Shown here: piece by piece, positions 54,376 through 62,701 of the stretch
How the letters are laid out: the number at the start of each line of letters is the position of its first letter
Position numbering within the stretch: the stretch's first letter is position 1
From: an uncultured Caulobacter sp.
Lineage (GTDB): Bacteria > Pseudomonadota > Alphaproteobacteria > Caulobacterales > Caulobacteraceae
Assembly (NCBI RefSeq): GCF_947036865.1
Contig: NZ_CAMQSF010000003.1
Coordinates: 124,001-188,000 of the forward strand
Length of the DNA stretch: 64,000 nucleotides
Direction: 5' to 3'
The notes under the pieces: generated by a model
Databases searched by the model: none
Seen by the model: the letters and a program-made list of their open reading frames with translations, nothing else
Told to the model about the DNA's origin: nothing
Made by a program: the position numbers and the translations under genes

Positions 54376-55274
54376 GCAAGGCCATCGGATACGACCCCGA
54401 GGAGGAGATCGAAGCCTCCCGCGCGCCGCTGCTGGATCACCTGATCGAGCTGCGCATGCGCCTGATCGTCTGCGTCGGCGCCATCGCCGTGGCGTTCGGG
54501 ATCTGCTTCGCCTTCATCAAGCCGATCTTCCTGTTCCTGGTGCGGCCGTTCACCGTGGCCGAGGGGCTGAAGGCGGTGCAGGACGCGGGCGGCCATCACG
54601 GCTCGTTCGACCTCGTTTTGGCCCTGACCGGCTTCAAGAAGGTGCCCGCGGGCGCGTTGCAGAACATCACCCTGCAGGCCACCGCGCCGCTGGAGCAGTT
54701 CTTCACCAACATCAAGCTGTCGGCCTTCGCCGCGATCGTCCTGGCCTTCCCGGTGATCGCCTGGCAGCTCTACCGCTTCGTCGCGCCCGGTCTCTACAAG
54801 AAGGAGCGCAACGCGTTCCTGCCGTTCCTGATCGCCTCGCCGGTGCTGTTCCTGCTGGGCGCGTCGCTGGTCTATTACGTGATGCTGCCGTTCGTGCTGT
54901 GGTTCTCGCTGAGCCAGCAGATCGTCGGAGATGGGGTCAAGGTCGTCCTGCAGACACGGGTCTCGGAATATCTGACGCTCGTCACGACCTTGCTCCTGGC
55001 CTTCGGCCTCAGCTTCCAGCTGCCCGTGGTGCTGTCCCTCGCCGGCCTGGCGGGCCTGGTCGATTCCAAGATGCTGCGGGCCGGCCGGCGCTACGCCATC
55101 GTCGCGGTCTTCGTGATCGCCGCCATCGTCACCCCGCCCGACCCGATCAGCCAGATCACCCTCGCGGTGCCGCTGTGCCTGCTCTACGAGGTCTCGATCT
55201 GGTGCGTGTGGCTGATCGAACGCCGGCGCAAGAAGGAAGACGAGGAAGCCGGCCGGGACATCGTGTCGGTGTAG
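54372..55274 (+). CDS. tatC: Sec-independent translocase subunit TatC
   Basis: Core receptor of the Tat system with six membrane helices. Starts at GTG: M-SKAIGYDPEEEIEASRAPL, then LLDHLIELRMRLIVCVG, the conserved cytoplasmic entry. Helices include AFAAIVLAFPVIAWQLYRFV and RYAIVAVFVIAAIVTPPDPI. 300 aa, slightly longer than E. coli TatC at the C-terminus (RRRKKEDEEAGRD). A palindrome and bidirectional terminator follow. Confidence 0.94.
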   Translation: MSKAIGYDPEEEIEASRAPLLDHLIELRMRLIVCVGAIAVAFGICFAFIKPIFLFLVRPFTVAEGLKAVQDAGGHHGSFDLVLALTGFKKVPAGALQNITLQATAPLEQFFTNIKLSAFAAIVLAFPVIAWQLYRFVAPGLYKKERNAFLPFLIASPVLFLLGASLVYYVMLPFVLWFSLSQQIVGDGVKVVLQTRVSEYLTLVTTLLLAFGLSFQLPVVLSLAGLAGLVDSKMLRAGRRYAIVAVFVIAAIVTPPDPISQITLAVPLCLLYEVSIWCVWLIERRRKKEDEEAGRDIVSV

Positions 55275-55279
55275 GAAAT

Positions 55280-55399
55280 ACCCTTCCCCCTTGATGGGGG
55301 AAGGGTAGGGATGGGGGTGAACGCTGAGCTGGCCTAGGCGTCCGGCGTCCACCGCCATGCTCACCCCACCCCTGCCTCCGCCCATCAAGGGGAGGGGAA
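55280..55399. repeat. Long imperfect palindrome, family 3 (copy 1)
   Basis: The left arm CCCTTCCCCCTTGATGGGGG...GGATGGGGGTG is mirrored by CTCACCCCACCCC...CCCATCAAGGGGAGGGG. The same arms recur at 57629-57768. It lies in the 3' region of tatC, directly in front of a bidirectional terminator. Confidence 0.8.
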
Positions 55400-55403
55400 C
55401 ACG

Positions 55404-55437
55404 AAAAAGGCCCCGCGACGGGAGTCGCGGGGCTTTT
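55404..55437. terminator. Bidirectional terminator between tatC and the UrcA-like gene
   Basis: A perfect 10-bp stem GCCCCGCGAC/GTCGCGGGGC with a GGGA loop, flanked by AAAAA on the left and TTTT on the right. It can stop transcription from tatC and from the opposing UrcA-like gene, which ends 31 nt away. Confidence 0.88.
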
Positions 55438-55467
55438 CGTTTTCGGTCGGGAGACGTGGGAGAGCTG

Positions 55468-55932
55468 TTAGGCGGCGGCGCCGTTGCGCGCGGTCAGCTG
55501 GGCCTTGGCGGCGCGGACGGTGTCGGCGACGCAGGCCTGATAGCTGATGGCGCTGAAGTTCGGCTGGGCGCGGCAGACCGTCGTGGCCGCGGTGCGGATT
55601 TCGCTGTGGATCTGGTCCAGCGTCTTGCCCTTCAGCGAGATGCGGACGACCGAGACGGTCTCGGCCTTCAGCGCCTTGCCGGCGTCGCGGGCGCGCAGGA
55701 TCATCGCCAGCTGGCGGTGAGCGCTCATCAGCGCGGTGTCGACGCAGTCCTGAGCGGCGACCTTGGCGCCGGCGGCGCAGACGCTGTCGGCGGCGGCCTT
55801 GATCTCGTTTTCGATCTGGACCGAGGTCTTGCCCGTGATCGAGACGCGGACTTCTTCGGTAGTCTTGGCGCCGGCCGGAGCGGCGACGACGGCGGCGAGG
55901 GTCAGGGCGGCGAAAGCGGCGAACGTCTTCAT
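55468..55932 (-). CDS. Exported UrcA-like protein with two repeats
   Basis: 154-aa precursor, signal peptide MKTFAAFAALTLAAVVAAPA. The mature part is two copies of an about 50-residue unit: EVRVSITGKTSVQIENEIKA with C52 and C63, and VVRISLKGKTLDQIHSEIRT with C120 and C134. Each has the (I/E)(K/R)xAAxxVC then C pattern of UrcA-family periplasmic proteins of Caulobacterales and Sphingomonadales, suggesting one disulfide per unit. Function unknown. Confidence 0.75.
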   Translation of the reverse strand: MKTFAAFAALTLAAVVAAPAGAKTTEEVRVSITGKTSVQIENEIKAAADSVCAAGAKVAAQDCVDTALMSAHRQLAMILRARDAGKALKAETVSVVRISLKGKTLDQIHSEIRTAATTVCRAQPNFSAISYQACVADTVRAAKAQLTARNGAAA

Positions 55933-56316
55933 GATCGGATCAAATCCCTTGAATGATCGAAAGGGCCGGGGGAGGAGGGCCGTGGGGCGGAGAAAACGCG
56001 TACTGAAAAACGAGGCGCGCTTATCCGCGCCGGGGATTAAGTCCCGATGACAAAGCGCGGATAATTTCCGTTAACAGGGGGATTGTTCGTGCCGCGGGCC
56101 GGGAAAACGCGGAATCCCTCGCCGTCTGGCCTGCGACATGCGGTCGCACGTTCCCGAAAATCGGTGTTTGGCGCAATGTCGCGCAAGGGGCGAGGGCGCG
56201 GTCGCGGATCACGAAGCCGTTGAGCGGCGGCCTCGTCGCCCGGAACGCTTGGCGCCCCCGCCGACGCGCCTTAGAGAGGGCGTTTCTCCATCGCCTCTCT
56301 CCCGAGCTTGCGTTCG
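55933..56316. other. 384-base gap without a gene; contains an inverted repeat
   Basis: No convincing coding frame. It must hold the promoters of the UrcA-like gene (leftward) and serS (rightward). The main structure is a perfect 10-nt inverted repeat TTATCCGCGC (56021-56030) / GCGCGGATAA (56055-56064), with a nested GGGA-TTAAG-TCCC between the arms. A GANTC site (GAATC) occurs near 56112. Beyond these I see nothing. Confidence 0.6.
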
Positions 56317-57612
56317 ATGCACGACATCAAGGCCATTCGCGACAATCCCGAAGCCTTCGACCGCCACTGGTCGGCCAAGGGCCGGTCGGGCGCGGCCGCC
56401 GAGGCCGTCAAGCTCGACGCCCAGCTACGCGCGGCCCAGACGGCGTTGCAGGAAGCCCAGGCCAAGCGCAACGAAAGCTCCAAGCTGATCGGCATGGCCA
56501 AGGCCAAGAAGGACGAGGCCGAGGCCCAGCGCCTGATGGCCGAGGTCGAGGCGCTGAAGGGCGTCATGGCGACGGCCTCGGAAGAACAGGACCTGGTCGG
56601 CGGCAAGCTGAAGGACCTCTTGGCCAGCCTGCCCAATATCCCCGCGCCGGAGGTTCCCCAGGGCGAGGACGAGCACGGCAATGTCGAGCAGCGCCGCTGG
56701 GGCGACGCCCAGGCCCTGCCGGCCGGCAAGCTGAACAAGCCCAAGGACCACGTCGACCTCGGCGCGGCCCTCGGCGGCATGGACTTCGAAGCCGCCGCCC
56801 GCATGAGCGGCGCGCGCTTCGTGGTGCTCAAGAAGGAGATCGCCCGCCTGGAGCGCGCGATCGGCCAGTTCATGCTGGACCTGCAGACGGTCGAGCATGG
56901 CTACACGGAGGTCAGCCCACCGCTGCTGGTGCGCGATGAGGCGCTCTACGGGACGGGACAGCTTCCGAAGTTCGCCGAGGACCTGTTTCACACCGACGAC
57001 GACCGTTGGCTGATCCCCACGGCCGAAGTATCCCTGACCAACATCGTCCGCGAGCAGCTCGTCGCCGAGGAAGAGCTGCCGATGCGCCTGACGGCCCTGA
57101 CGCCGTCGTTCCGGGCCGAGGCCGGCTCGGCGGGGCGCGACACGCGCGGCATGATCCGCCAGCACCAGTTCTACAAGGTCGAGCTGGTCTCGATCACCAC
57201 CCCCGACCAGTCCGAGGCCGAGCACCAGCGCATGGTCGAGTGCGCGGAAGCCGTGCTGAAGAAGCTGGAGCTGCCGTTCCGCACCATGCTGCTGTGCACC
57301 GGCGACATGGGCTTTGGCGCGAGGAAGACCTATGACCTCGAGGTCTGGCTGCCGTCGCAGGACATGTACCGCGAGATCAGCTCGTGCTCGAACTGCGGCG
57401 ACTTCCAGGCCCGCCGCATGGACGCCCGCTACCGCAAGGCCGGCGAGAAGGGCGGCCACTTCGTCCACACCCTGAACGGCTCGGGCCTGGCCGTCGGCCG
57501 CACCCTGGTGGCGGTGCTCGAGAACTATCAGGACGAGGGCGGCCGCATCCACATCCCGGCGGCGCTGCGGCCTTACATGGGCGGGCTGACGCACATCGGG
57601 GGCGAGGGGTGA
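56317..57612 (+). CDS. serS: Seryl-tRNA synthetase
   Basis: Charges tRNA-Ser. 431 aa: N-terminal long coiled-coil arm (about residues 1-105; [19 protein letters not shown]), then a class II catalytic core with motif 2 around [20 protein letters not shown] and motif 3 [19 protein letters not shown]. An in-frame TTG three codons upstream was rejected in favour of the canonical MHDI start. Followed by a family 3 palindrome and surE. Confidence 0.97.
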   Translation: MHDIKAIRDNPEAFDRHWSAKGRSGAAAEAVKLDAQLRAAQTALQEAQAKRNESSKLIGMAKAKKDEAEAQRLMAEVEALKGVMATASEEQDLVGGKLKDLLASLPNIPAPEVPQGEDEHGNVEQRRWGDAQALPAGKLNKPKDHVDLGAALGGMDFEAAARMSGARFVVLKKEIARLERAIGQFMLDLQTVEHGYTEVSPPLLVRDEALYGTGQLPKFAEDLFHTDDDRWLIPTAEVSLTNIVREQLVAEEELPMRLTALTPSFRAEAGSAGRDTRGMIRQHQFYKVELVSITTPDQSEAEHQRMVECAEAVLKKLELPFRTMLLCTGDMGFGARKTYDLEVWLPSQDMYREISSCSNCGDFQARRMDARYRKAGEKGGHFVHTLNGSGLAVGRTLVAVLENYQDEGGRIHIPAALRPYMGGLTHIGGEG

Positions 57613-57628
57613 GGCGCGTTCAGAAGCA

Positions 57629-57768
57629 TTCCTTCCCCCTTGATGGGGGAAGGGTAGGGATGGGGGTGTCTCGGCCTCTCAGCCTCTCCGTGGCTGGCGG
57701 GCTGACGCCGCTGATCGTCGGCGGCCGCCTCACCCCCACCCAACCCTCCCCCATCGAGGGGGAGGGCT
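57629..57768. repeat. Long imperfect palindrome, family 3 (copy 2)
   Basis: The left arm CCTTCCCCCTTGATGGGGGA...GGATGGGGGTG and right arm CTCACCCCCACCCAACCCTC...GGGGGAGGG repeat the element at 55280-55399. It fills the serS-surE gap. Its left edge can form a compact hairpin CCTTCCCCC/GGGGGAAGG without a T-run. Confidence 0.8.
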
Positions 57769-57774
57769 AGAGCG

Positions 57775-58572
57775 ATGCGCATCCTCCTCACCAACGACGA
57801 CGGCATCCACGCCCCCGGCCTCGCGAGCCTGGAGCGGATCGCCCGCGCCCTGACCGACGATGTCTGGATCTGCGCGCCGGAGTACGAGCAGTCCGGCGCC
57901 AGCCGCGCCCTGACCCTGTCCGACCCGATCCGCGTGCGCCGGCTGGAGCCGCGCCGCTTCGCCGTCGAGGGCACGCCGACCGACTGCGTGATGATGGCCG
58001 TGCAGCAGCTGATCGACGACGGCAAGTCGCCGGATCTGGTGCTGTCCGGCGTCAATCGCGGCCAGAACCTGGCCGAGGACGTGACCCTGTCGGGCACGGT
58101 CGCCGGCGCCATCGAGGGCATGGCCCACGGCATTCCGGCGATCGCCCTGTCCCAGACCTTGAACTTCTTCCACGACGAGGTGGTGGTCCACTGGGAAACC
58201 GCCGAGCATTTCGGCCCCGGGATCATCCGGCGGCTGCTGGAGGTGGGCTGGCCCGCCGACGTGGTGATGAACGTCAACTTCCCCGCTTTGCCGCCCGAGG
58301 CGATCAAGGCGGTGGAGGTGACCCGTCAGGGCTTCCGCGACGGCCTGCTGCGCAAGATGGAAAAGCGCACCGACCTGCGCGGCCGCGACTATTACTGGAT
58401 GGGCTTCTCGGCCAAGGCCTCCGAGCCCGCCGAGGGCACCGACCTGCGCGCGGTCTATGACGGCCGCATCTCGGTCACCCCGTTGCACATCGACCTGACG
58501 CACCACGAGACCGTCCATAAGCTGAAGGGCGTCCTGGGCGGCGCGCCGCCCGCGCCGAAGGTGGGCGCATGA
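57775..58572 (+). CDS. surE: 5'/3'-nucleotidase SurE
   Basis: Metal-dependent nucleoside monophosphatase and stress survival protein. 265 aa. [20 protein letters not shown] holds the DD metal ligands; [33 protein letters not shown] and [19 protein letters not shown] are family blocks. ATGA overlap with pcm; together with dipM this reproduces the surE-pcm-nlpD order of other proteobacteria. Confidence 0.96.
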   Translation: MRILLTNDDGIHAPGLASLERIARALTDDVWICAPEYEQSGASRALTLSDPIRVRRLEPRRFAVEGTPTDCVMMAVQQLIDDGKSPDLVLSGVNRGQNLAEDVTLSGTVAGAIEGMAHGIPAIALSQTLNFFHDEVVVHWETAEHFGPGIIRRLLEVGWPADVVMNVNFPALPPEAIKAVEVTRQGFRDGLLRKMEKRTDLRGRDYYWMGFSAKASEPAEGTDLRAVYDGRISVTPLHIDLTHHETVHKLKGVLGGAPPAPKVGA

Positions 58573-59237
58573 GCGGTCGGACGACCAAGGCCGCCCAGGA
58601 GGCCAAGGCCGACCTGCCGCGCCTGATGCAGGCGCTGCGCGAGCAAGGCGTCACCGATCCCCAGGTGCTGAAGGCGATCGAGACCACGCCGCGCGATCTC
58701 TTCACGCCCGATCTGTTCAAGGACCGCTCGTGGGAGGACTCGGCCCTGCCGATCGCCTGCGGCCAGACCATCAGTCAGCCGTTCATCGTCGGCCTGATGA
58801 CCCAGGCCCTGACGGTCGAGCCGCGCTCGCGGGTGCTGGAGATCGGCACCGGCTCGGGCTATCAGACCACGATCCTCAGCAAGGTCTCCCGCCTCGTCTA
58901 CACGATCGAGCGCTATCGCACCCTGATGAAGGAGGCCGAGGGCCGCTTTCAGGCCCTGGGCCTGACCAATGTCATCACCAAGTTCGGCGATGGCGGCGAG
59001 GGCTGGGCCGAGCAGGCGCCGTTCGACCGCATTATGGTCACGGCGGCGGCGGAAGATGATCCCAAGCGGCTGCTATCGCAGCTGAAGCCCAACGGCGTGC
59101 TGGTCGCGCCGGTGGGCAAGGGGCCTGTACAGAGCCTTCGCCGCTATGCCGGCGACGGCAAGGGGGGCTTCCGCGTGGAGATCCTTTGCGACGTGCGCTT
59201 CGTGCCGCTGCTGGCCGGGGTGGCGAAGGATCAATGA
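58569..59237 (+). CDS. pcm: Protein-L-isoaspartate O-methyltransferase
   Basis: Repairs isoaspartyl residues using S-adenosylmethionine. 222 aa. Substrate side: [23 protein letters not shown] motif [20 protein letters not shown]; later [20 protein letters not shown]. Overlaps the surE stop by 4 nt and precedes dipM. Confidence 0.96.
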   Translation: MSGRTTKAAQEAKADLPRLMQALREQGVTDPQVLKAIETTPRDLFTPDLFKDRSWEDSALPIACGQTISQPFIVGLMTQALTVEPRSRVLEIGTGSGYQTTILSKVSRLVYTIERYRTLMKEAEGRFQALGLTNVITKFGDGGEGWAEQAPFDRIMVTAAAEDDPKRLLSQLKPNGVLVAPVGKGPVQSLRRYAGDGKGGFRVEILCDVRFVPLLAGVAKDQ

Positions 59238-59329
59238 GTCTGGGGAGCGCGGCGTTTCGCGCTCTCGATGTTAAAGGTTGGTTTACCCTGGCGGAGCCCT
59301 GTGGAGGCCCCGACGGGAAAGGAGAGGCT

Positions 59330-61204
59330 ATGAGGCAGTTGTGGACGCGCGCGGCGGTGATCGCCCTGACGGCTGGAACGCTCGGCGCCCATGCCGAGAG
59401 CGCGCGGGCGGCGGGCCAGCGCTTCACGCCGAACTTCCCGATCACCCAGCCGCCGGCCCAGCCCGCGACCCCATCGACGGCGCCGGCGTCGGAGACGATT
59501 TCGACCGCGCCGAGCGCGCCGGAAACCCTGCCGCGCCCGGTTCCGATCCAGAACGCGCCCCCGGCGATCGCCCAGACCGAGCTTCCGCCGCCCGCGCCCG
59601 TCCGCGCCGCGCCGACCGCGCAGACGGCGGTCCGCCCCGCGCCGCCGAAGACCGTCGTCACCACCACCGTCACCGGTCCGCTGGTGAATGTGCCCGGCAA
59701 GGCGCAGCTGCACGTCGTCGAGTCGGGCGACGCGCTGGACGCCATCGCGCGCGGCATGGGCTCGACCCGCGCCGAGCTCGTCGAGCTGAACAAGCTCAAG
59801 GCCCCGTACCACCTGAAGCTTGGCCAGAAGATCAAGGGCCCGCCCAAGGACGACCAGAAGGCCTATGTCGTCCAGACGGGCGACACGATGTTCGCCATCG
59901 CCAAGCGCTTCAACGTCACCGCCGCGGCCCTGGCCGAGGAGAACGGCCTGAAGGCCGGGGCGGCGATCAAGAAGGGCGAGAAGCTGATCCTGCCGGAAGG
60001 CTTCAAGGACAAGGGTCCGATCAAGACCACCCAGGTGCTGGCCAGCGCGCCGGGCTCCCAGACTGCCGAAGCCGAACCCGCGCCGACGGCGGCGCCCAGC
60101 CGCCCGACCGCCGCGCCCTCGCGCGCGAGCCGTCAGCCCGTCGCCACGAGCGCCGCCGAGCCGGCCGTGACGAGCACCACCACGCTCAGCGTCACCGGCT
60201 CGGTGATCACGGTCGACGGTCCGCGCCCGATCCACACCGTGCGCTCGGGCGACACCCTGAGCTCGATCGCCCGCAAGTTCGACGTCAGCGTCGGCGACCT
60301 GGCCGACGACAACAACATCAAGGCCACCAAGCCGCTGCGGCCGGGCCAGAAGATCAAGGGGCCGCCCAGCGACCGCAAGGCCTATGTCGCCCAGACCGGC
60401 GACAACCTCACCGAGATCGCCAAGCGCTTCAATGTCAGCGTCAAGTCGCTGGCCGCCGAGAACGGCCTGCGCGCCACGGCGGCGATCAAGAAGGGCCAGA
60501 AGATCCGCCTGCCGGAGGGCTACAAGGACAAGGGGCCGATCCGTGTCACCACCTCGGTGGCGGCGGCCCGACCGACCGAGACCCAGAACAGCTACGCCAA
60601 GGTCGAGACTCCCACGTCGGCGCCGTCTCGCCCGGCCTATACGCCGCCCGCCAACCCGGGCGGCCCCGTGCCCTATGCGCCGAGCGGCAACAGCTATCCC
60701 CGTCCGAGCGCGCCGGTCGCCGCCCAGCCCGTCTCGCCCTCGACCGGCTCGCGGCCGATCATCGAGAGCAGCGCCGCGCCGACCGAGGCCGAGATCATCG
60801 CCTCGGGCAAGGGCAAGTTCGCCTGGCCGGTTCGGGGCGAGATCATCTCGGACTTCGGGGTGAAGGGCGCGGGCCAGCGCAACGACGGTCTCGACATCCG
60901 CGCGCCGCAGGGCGCGCCGGTCCTGTCGTCCGCCGACGGCGAGGTGGCCTATGCCGGCAACCAGGTTCCGATGTTCGGCAATCTCGTGCTCGTCAAGCAC
61001 GCCGACGGATGGGTGACGGCCTATGCCCACCTGTCCAGCATCAATGTGAAGATGCGCCAGCAGGTGCGGCAGGGCGAGCAGATCGGCGCCGTCGGCTCCA
61101 CCGGCGGGGCCAACGAGACCAAGCTGCACTTCGAGATGCGCTACGCCCCCACTGTCAAGGACAAGGCCAAGCCGGTCGACCCGGCCCTGGTGCTGCCCAA
61201 GTAA
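59330..61204 (+). CDS. dipM: DipM: LysM/LytM cell-division peptidoglycan regulator
   Basis: Periplasmic factor needed for envelope constriction in Caulobacter. 624 aa: signal peptide MRQLWTRAAVIALTAGTLGA, then four LysM domains in two pairs (about residues 126-170, 178-224, 300-344, 350-395), a Pro/Ser linker, and a LytM/M23 domain (about 495-620). The metal site is degenerate: N518 replaces the first His (RNDGLDI) and K598 replaces the second HxH position (TKLHFEMRY), while H567 remains in YAHLSS. This fits NlpD/DipM, which activate amidases rather than cut peptidoglycan. AAAGGAGAGG precedes the ATG. Confidence 0.93.
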   Translation: MRQLWTRAAVIALTAGTLGAHAESARAAGQRFTPNFPITQPPAQPATPSTAPASETISTAPSAPETLPRPVPIQNAPPAIAQTELPPPAPVRAAPTAQTAVRPAPPKTVVTTTVTGPLVNVPGKAQLHVVESGDALDAIARGMGSTRAELVELNKLKAPYHLKLGQKIKGPPKDDQKAYVVQTGDTMFAIAKRFNVTAAALAEENGLKAGAAIKKGEKLILPEGFKDKGPIKTTQVLASAPGSQTAEAEPAPTAAPSRPTAAPSRASRQPVATSAAEPAVTSTTTLSVTGSVITVDGPRPIHTVRSGDTLSSIARKFDVSVGDLADDNNIKATKPLRPGQKIKGPPSDRKAYVAQTGDNLTEIAKRFNVSVKSLAAENGLRATAAIKKGQKIRLPEGYKDKGPIRVTTSVAAARPTETQNSYAKVETPTSAPSRPAYTPPANPGGPVPYAPSGNSYPRPSAPVAAQPVSPSTGSRPIIESSAAPTEAEIIASGKGKFAWPVRGEIISDFGVKGAGQRNDGLDIRAPQGAPVLSSADGEVAYAGNQVPMFGNLVLVKHADGWVTAYAHLSSINVKMRQQVRQGEQIGAVGSTGGANETKLHFEMRYAPTVKDKAKPVDPALVLPK

Positions 61205-61211
61205 GACAGAG

Positions 61212-61239
61212 GCCCGCTTCGAAAGAGGCGGGCTTTTTT
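61212..61239 (+). terminator. Rho-independent terminator of surE-pcm-dipM
   Basis: The stem GCCCGCTTC/GAGGCGGGC (9 bp with one T-G) with a GAAA tetraloop is followed by TTTTTT, 7 nt past the dipM stop. Confidence 0.92.
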
Positions 61240-61259
61240 CTCGGCTGATCCCATCCCCG

Positions 61260-61372
61260 CGTCATCCCGCGCTTCATGCGCGGGACCCATGGGGCGGCTT
61301 ACACGTGAGGGGATCGTCCGTCGCTTCACATGCGGCGGAAAGATGGGTCCCGCGACCACGTCGCGGGATGAC
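61260..61372. repeat. Long imperfect palindrome (family 4)
   Basis: The left arm CGTCATCCCGCGCTTCATGC...GGGACCCAT and right arm ATGGGTCCCGCGACCACGTC...GGGATGACG. Each arm contains a GTCATCCCGCG or TCGCGGGATGA segment. It lies between the convergent dipM and DUF815 genes, after the terminator. Confidence 0.8.
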
Positions 61373-61379
61373 GAGGAAA

Positions 61380-62213
61380 CTAGGCCGGCAGCTTGACCCC
61401 CAACTCGCCCGCCAGGTCCCGCACGAACTGCCAGGCGACGCGGCCCGACCGCGCGCCGCGCAGTTGCGACCATTGCAGGGCGCGGCGGTCGAGGTCTGGC
61501 GCGGCCAGGCCGAAGCGGTCGGCATAGCCGCGCACGACGGCCAGATAGGTGTCCTGGTCCATCGGCGGGAAGCCGATCCACAGGCCGAAGCGGTCGGAGA
61601 CGCTCATCTCCTCCTCGGCGTTCTCGGCGGCGGCGATGGCGCCCTGGCGCTCGACATGGTCGCGGGGCATCAGGTGACGGCGGTTGGACGTGGCCACGAA
61701 CAGCACGTTCTCCGGCGGACCCGAGACGCCACCCTCCAGCGCCGACTTCAGGGCCTTGGCCGCCGCGGCCCCGTCCTCGAACGACAGGTCGTCGCACAGC
61801 ACCACGAACCGCTCGTCGCGGGCGCGCAGAAGATCGAACAGCGGCGGCAGGGCCGCGACCTCGTCGCGATCGACCTCGATCAGCTTCAGGGCGGGGAAGT
61901 CGTCGGCCACGGCGACGAAGGCGGCCTTGGTCAGCGAGCTCTTGCCCGTGCCGCGCACGCCCCACAGCAGCACGTGGTTACAGGGCAGGCCCACCGCGAA
62001 CCGGCGCAGGTTCTCGACGAAGCGATCCTTCTGCCGCTCGATCCCGACCAGCAGGTCCAGGCCGAGGGGAAAATCGCCGGCCGGGACGAAGGCGCCGCTG
62101 GCCGGCTCATGCCGGAACAGGCGCGCGCCGGCGAAGTCCGGGGCGGCGGGCGGGGGCGGGGCCAGGCGCTCGAGGGCGTCGGCGATGCGGGCGAGCAGGG
62201 GCGCGTCGGTCAT
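61380..62213 (-). CDS. DUF815-family P-loop ATPase
   Basis: 277-aa predicted AAA+-type ATPase of unknown role. Walker A is LLWGVRGTGKSSLTKAAF (about residues 83-100), Walker B FVVLCDDLSFEDG, and the sensor-like VLFVATSNRRHLMPRD. A long N-terminal region lacks motifs. DUF815 proteins are widespread in alphaproteobacteria without an assigned function. Divergent from yajC. Confidence 0.88.
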   Translation of the reverse strand: MTDAPLLARIADALERLAPPPPAAPDFAGARLFRHEPASGAFVPAGDFPLGLDLLVGIERQKDRFVENLRRFAVGLPCNHVLLWGVRGTGKSSLTKAAFVAVADDFPALKLIEVDRDEVAALPPLFDLLRARDERFVVLCDDLSFEDGAAAAKALKSALEGGVSGPPENVLFVATSNRRHLMPRDHVERQGAIAAAENAEEEMSVSDRFGLWIGFPPMDQDTYLAVVRGYADRFGLAAPDLDRRALQWSQLRGARSGRVAWQFVRDLAGELGVKLPA

Positions 62214-62331
62214 GCCCGCTCCTTACTCCCGCGCGCTCGCATTGCAAAAGGGAAGGCGAACGCATAGCTTCCGCCGACTTGGCGCGACCCTATGTCAGGC
62301 GGCGCGCCTAACCGAATTTCTTGGAGAGACC

Positions 62332-62643
62332 ATGCCGACCGGTTCCAACGTGGCGACCCTGATGAACATGCTGCCCATCGTGCTGATGGTCGTGCTGTTC
62401 TACTTCATGCTGATCCGCCCGCAGCAGAAGCGTCAGAAGGAGCATCAGGCGATGCTCGCCAACCTGAAGCGCAACGACAGCGTCGTGCTGTCGTCGGGCG
62501 TGCTGGGCAAGATCGTCCGCGTCGAGGAAAAGGAAGTCGGCGTCGAGATCGCCCAGGGCGTCACCGTGAAGGTGCTGAAGGGCATGATCACCGAGGTCCG
62601 GGCCAAGGGCGACCCGGCCGCCGCCAACGACGCCAAGAGCTAA
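62332..62643 (+). CDS. yajC: Preprotein translocase subunit YajC
   Basis: Accessory subunit of the SecDF-YajC complex. 103 aa, one membrane helix LPIVLMVVLFYFMLIRPQQK (about residues 14-33), followed by the conserved cytoplasmic domain with NDSVVLSSGVLGKIVRVEEK. TTGGAGAG precedes the ATG. secD follows 58 nt later. Confidence 0.95.
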   Translation: MPTGSNVATLMNMLPIVLMVVLFYFMLIRPQQKRQKEHQAMLANLKRNDSVVLSSGVLGKIVRVEEKEVGVEIAQGVTVKVLKGMITEVRAKGDPAAANDAKS

Positions 62644-62701
62644 GGCGCTCAGAACCCTTCGACGGGCGTTCTAGCGACGTCGCCTGAAAGTCACGGATCC
62701 A

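Noticed and set aside
56051..56080. CtrA site near TTAACGGAAATTAT (minus strand)
   Set aside because: Spacing between the two halves is 6 and the second half is TTAT, not the TTAA-N7-TTAA consensus.
59231..61129. A 632-codon open frame antisense to dipM
   Set aside because: Its composition (Arg/Gly/Asp/Leu-rich, no motifs) is that of a complementary-strand shadow, while the sense frame has LysM and LytM domains.
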